From: Spirochaetales bacterium
Lineage (GTDB): Bacteria > Spirochaetota > Spirochaetia > DTKZ01
Reading direction: 5' to 3'
DNA: 5,394 nt
Assembly: GCA_031266855.1 (NCBI GenBank)
Contig: JAISAF010000470.1
Span: forward strand, 1 to 5,394
Shown here in pieces: positions 4,063 through 5,394 of this stretch (position 1 is the first letter of the stretch; each line of letters opens with the position of its first letter). The position numbers were made by a program, and so were the translations under genes. The notes below the pieces were generated by a model, which was not told the DNA's origin, did not search any database, and saw only the letters and a program-made list of their open reading frames with translations.

Positions 4063-5082
4063 TTAGCTTTTCTGTTGATAGTAGGCAAGACCCAGGTCTT
4101 CGATAATTTTTTTGTAGTCGCTGTTAGCCTGTCGAAAGGTTCTGGTGAAAGTTTCGATATCTTCATACAGAATCGGCTGGGCCAGTTCCTTCATGTCGTT
4201 GATAAAAACGGGGTCGCCGCAGATCTGCTGAAAGAGTTGTTCGTAGTACCTCTTGATGTTGTCGGGCATATTTTTGGGAACAGCCACAGCTTTCAAGGCT
4301 CCCCAGCAGGAATAATCAAAGCCTTGTTCCTTCAAGGTTGGCAAATCGGGAAAAGCAGGATCGCGCTGTTCCGAAGCAACAGCCAGTAGTCTGAGCCTTC
4401 CGGCTTTAATCTGGGGGAGTAAATCGGAAGGATGCGCGCATCCGATCATTGTCTGCCCGCTTATCAGTGCGGTAACGGCCTGGGCGGAACCTTCATGGGG
4501 AATTATGATAAGGTCGGTCCCGGTTCTTGTGGCAAAGGTTTGCAGCATCAGGTCAACCATACCTTTCGCTGTAGAAATGGCAACAGTAATTGGTTCCTTG
4601 TTCTTTTTTGACCACGTAACAAGATCAGTTAAAGTCTTGAACTCCGATTCAACCGGGGCGGCAATGATTAATGAATGGATAGAGACCAGCACAAGCGGAT
4701 CAAGGGCTTTGAACGGGTCATAGTCCATTTTCTGTAAATACTGCATTGTCATGTCAGGCCCTGAGCCGAAGGCCAGACACAGGGTATATCCATCAGGAGC
4801 GGAATTGGACACAAATACCGAACCTGTTACTCCCGCTCCGCCAGGCTTGGTAACGATACGCGCCGGCTGCGGGCAGTACTTTGTCCAGGCCTTTTCAATG
4901 GCGCGGCCCAGCAGATCGCTGGACCCGCCCGGCGCATAGGGCACTACGATGTCAATCGGCCGTGCAGGAGACCATTCGCCGCCGCCAGCGGCTTCGGGTT
5001 TGGAAGCGTCCTGGCTTCCGCCCGCGAAAAGCGGCAGGGAAAGCGATGCCAGCAGTACAAAAAAGATGGGAAACCGTTTCAT
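4063..5082 (-). CDS. Receptor C: divergent TctC/Bug-family tripartite tricarboxylate transporter substrate-binding protein
   Basis: A 339-aa exported solute receptor, first of the three in transcription order. I chose the ATG at 5082 because it has GGAGG 5 nt upstream and gives the same MKRF signal peptide as its paralogues; an ATG at 5115 would add 11 residues that disrupt it. The signal peptide covers residues 1-20 (ending LPLFA), with a linker five residues shorter than in A and B. Family signatures are VVPYAPGGSSDLLGR (46-60), TKPGGAGVTGS (78-88), NSAPDGYTL (93-101) and PTLKEQGFD (248-256). It is roughly 60% identical to B over the mature domain. Differences cluster at likely ligand-facing segments: TAKGMVDLM for TANGSVDIV, MIGCAHPSD for MAGGAHPSE, SCWGALK for ASYGSIK. 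This suggests a different ligand. The A/B cysteines 110 and 132 (A numbering) are both absent, replaced by Pro and Val; Cys70, 215 and 259 are unique to C. Confidence 0.92.
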   Translation of the reverse strand: MKRFPIFFVLLASLSLPLFAGGSQDASKPEAAGGGEWSPARPIDIVVPYAPGGSSDLLGRAIEKAWTKYCPQPARIVTKPGGAGVTGSVFVSNSAPDGYTLCLAFGSGPDMTMQYLQKMDYDPFKALDPLVLVSIHSLIIAAPVESEFKTLTDLVTWSKKNKEPITVAISTAKGMVDLMLQTFATRTGTDLIIIPHEGSAQAVTALISGQTMIGCAHPSDLLPQIKAGRLRLLAVASEQRDPAFPDLPTLKEQGFDYSCWGALKAVAVPKNMPDNIKRYYEQLFQQICGDPVFINDMKELAQPILYEDIETFTRTFRQANSDYKKIIEDLGLAYYQQKS

Positions 5083-5107
5083 AGAAACCTCCGCATATAA
5101 AGTTTTT

Positions 5108-5126
5108 CGGGGCATGTAACGCCCCG
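5108..5126 (-). promoter_or_regulatory. Leader hairpin upstream of receptor C
   Basis: CGGGGC (5108-5113) and GCCCCG (5121-5126) form a 6-bp GC stem with a 7-nt loop, ending 26 nt upstream of the receptor C start codon. If the -10 box at 5128-5133 is used, the transcript would start at about 5121-5122 and begin with or inside this hairpin. Such 5' stems can protect mRNA, though here that is inference. No T tract follows in either direction, so it is not a typical terminator. Confidence 0.45.
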
Positions 5127-5127
5127 G

Positions 5128-5133
5128 ATTATA
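5128..5133 (-). promoter_or_regulatory. Candidate -10 box of the receptor cluster promoter
   Basis: The minus strand reads a perfect sigma-70 type TATAAT, 45 nt upstream of the receptor C start codon. At 16-18 bp spacing the upstream hexamers (for example AGGCTC) do not resemble TTGACA, and there is no extended TGn. The expected -35 region falls inside the GC-rich imperfect palindrome at 5139-5164, so an activator or repressor could act there. No better promoter is visible upstream of C within the window. Confidence 0.4.
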
Positions 5134-5135
5134 CT

Positions 5136-5164
5136 AATCCGGCACAGGCGGAGCCTGCGCCGGG
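5136..5164. repeat. 29-bp direct repeat, copy 1 (near-palindromic)
   Basis: AATCCGGCACAGGCGGAGCC continues as TGCGCCGGG. It matches 5245-5273 with two mismatches. Each copy is itself a near palindrome (CCGGC.CAGGC against GCCTGCGCCGG around GGA). This copy overlaps the expected -35 position of the receptor promoter. Confidence 0.65.
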
Positions 5165-5177
5165 TGGTCGCCCGCTT

Positions 5178-5394
5178 GTGTATACTTCGCATACACGATC
5201 CCGCGTGCAGGTGTCAAAGCCGCAAGCGTGGACGCTTGCTTCTAAATCCGGCGTAGGCGGAGCCTGCGCCGGGCGGAGGGCTGGCCTGCGAATTTGCGGC
5301 AGCAAATTCGCGGGCCGCCGCCGAAGGCGGCGGCGTGAAGCAGAGGCCGCGGATTTTTGCACGGCCAAAATCCGCGTACGGTAAAGGCCGCGAG
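5178..5394. repeat. Tandem run of unrelated stem-loops
   Basis: Successive hairpins are GTGTAT/ATACAC (5178-5196), GCAAGCGT/ACGCTTGC (5222-5239), the near-palindromic second copy of the 29-bp repeat (5245-5273), GCGAATTTGC/GCAAATTCGC (5288-5311), a 9-bp GCC/GGC stem with GAA loop (5314-5334), and CGCGGATTTT/AAAATCCGCG (5348-5376). An AGGCCGCG motif flanks the last one on both sides (5344-5351 and 5385-5392). With the hairpins at 5108-5126, 5126-5140 and 5139-5163 this makes nine in about 270 bp. No gene is supported; open frames on either strand here only read through the palindromes. The run continues to the edge of the window. Confidence 0.65.

Noticed and set aside
1820..5082. Lipoprotein status of the three receptors
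   Set aside because: The signal peptides end in F-A-A/G-G-S-Q with no cysteine near the cleavage site, so ordinary signal peptidase cleavage is more likely.
5083..5115. Earlier ATG for receptor C
   Set aside because: It would add 11 residues before the signal peptide; the ATG at 5082 has GGAGG at good spacing and matches the paralogues.
5108..5394. CRISPR array
   Set aside because: Repeats are not regularly spaced or identical; only one 29-bp sequence is repeated, and only twice, at 109 bp distance.

Overview
The window looks like chromosomal accessory DNA from a host- or gut-associated spirochaete, most plausibly a Treponema-like bacterium. This rests on three points: three exported proteins with signal peptides ending in F-A-(A/G)-G-S-Q-D and no lipobox cysteine (a style common among treponemal binding proteins), G+C of roughly one half, and strong Shine-Dalgarno sequences. 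The taxonomic call is inference; no ribosomal or marker gene is present.

All convincing genes lie on the minus strand, so transcription runs from right to left. In transcription order there are three tandem paralogues of the TctC/Bug family (the extracytoplasmic solute receptors of tripartite tricarboxylate transporters): gene C (4063-5082), gene B (2940-3965) and gene A (1820-2842). B and C are followed by near-identical 97-bp spacers, each with a terminator-like hairpin, a GGGAAATATTTCCC palindrome, a T8 tract and a strong ribosome binding site. A is followed by a GC-rich intrinsic terminator. About 660 bp further on is a DapA/N-acetylneuraminate-lyase superfamily gene (267-1160) whose product retains the Schiff-base lysine and the active-site tyrosine. 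No TctA or TctB membrane subunit is in the window, so the receptors either serve a transporter encoded elsewhere or have become independent sensors. A natural reading is capture of an organic or sugar acid by the receptors and cleavage or dehydration of a 2-keto acid by the lyase, but the substrate cannot be read from the sequence.

The non-coding DNA is the unusual part. 1-255, 1204-1745 and 5108-5394 are packed with short perfect or near-perfect stem-loops. Two copies of a modular element (47-145 on plus, 1228-1348 on minus) flank the DapA-family gene in inverted orientation. Their linker blocks are nearly identical, while the hairpins between them have different sequences but keep their self-complementarity. 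The right end (5108-5394) is a run of nine consecutive stem-loops that includes a 29-bp direct repeat. A candidate -10 box (TATAAT) upstream of gene C sits inside this run.

The receptor cluster also shows signs of continuing recombination. The 5' end of B is identical to C over 68 nt although the rest of B resembles A, the spacers are better conserved than the genes they separate, and a second copy of the 3' flank of gene A lies beyond it without an attached gene.
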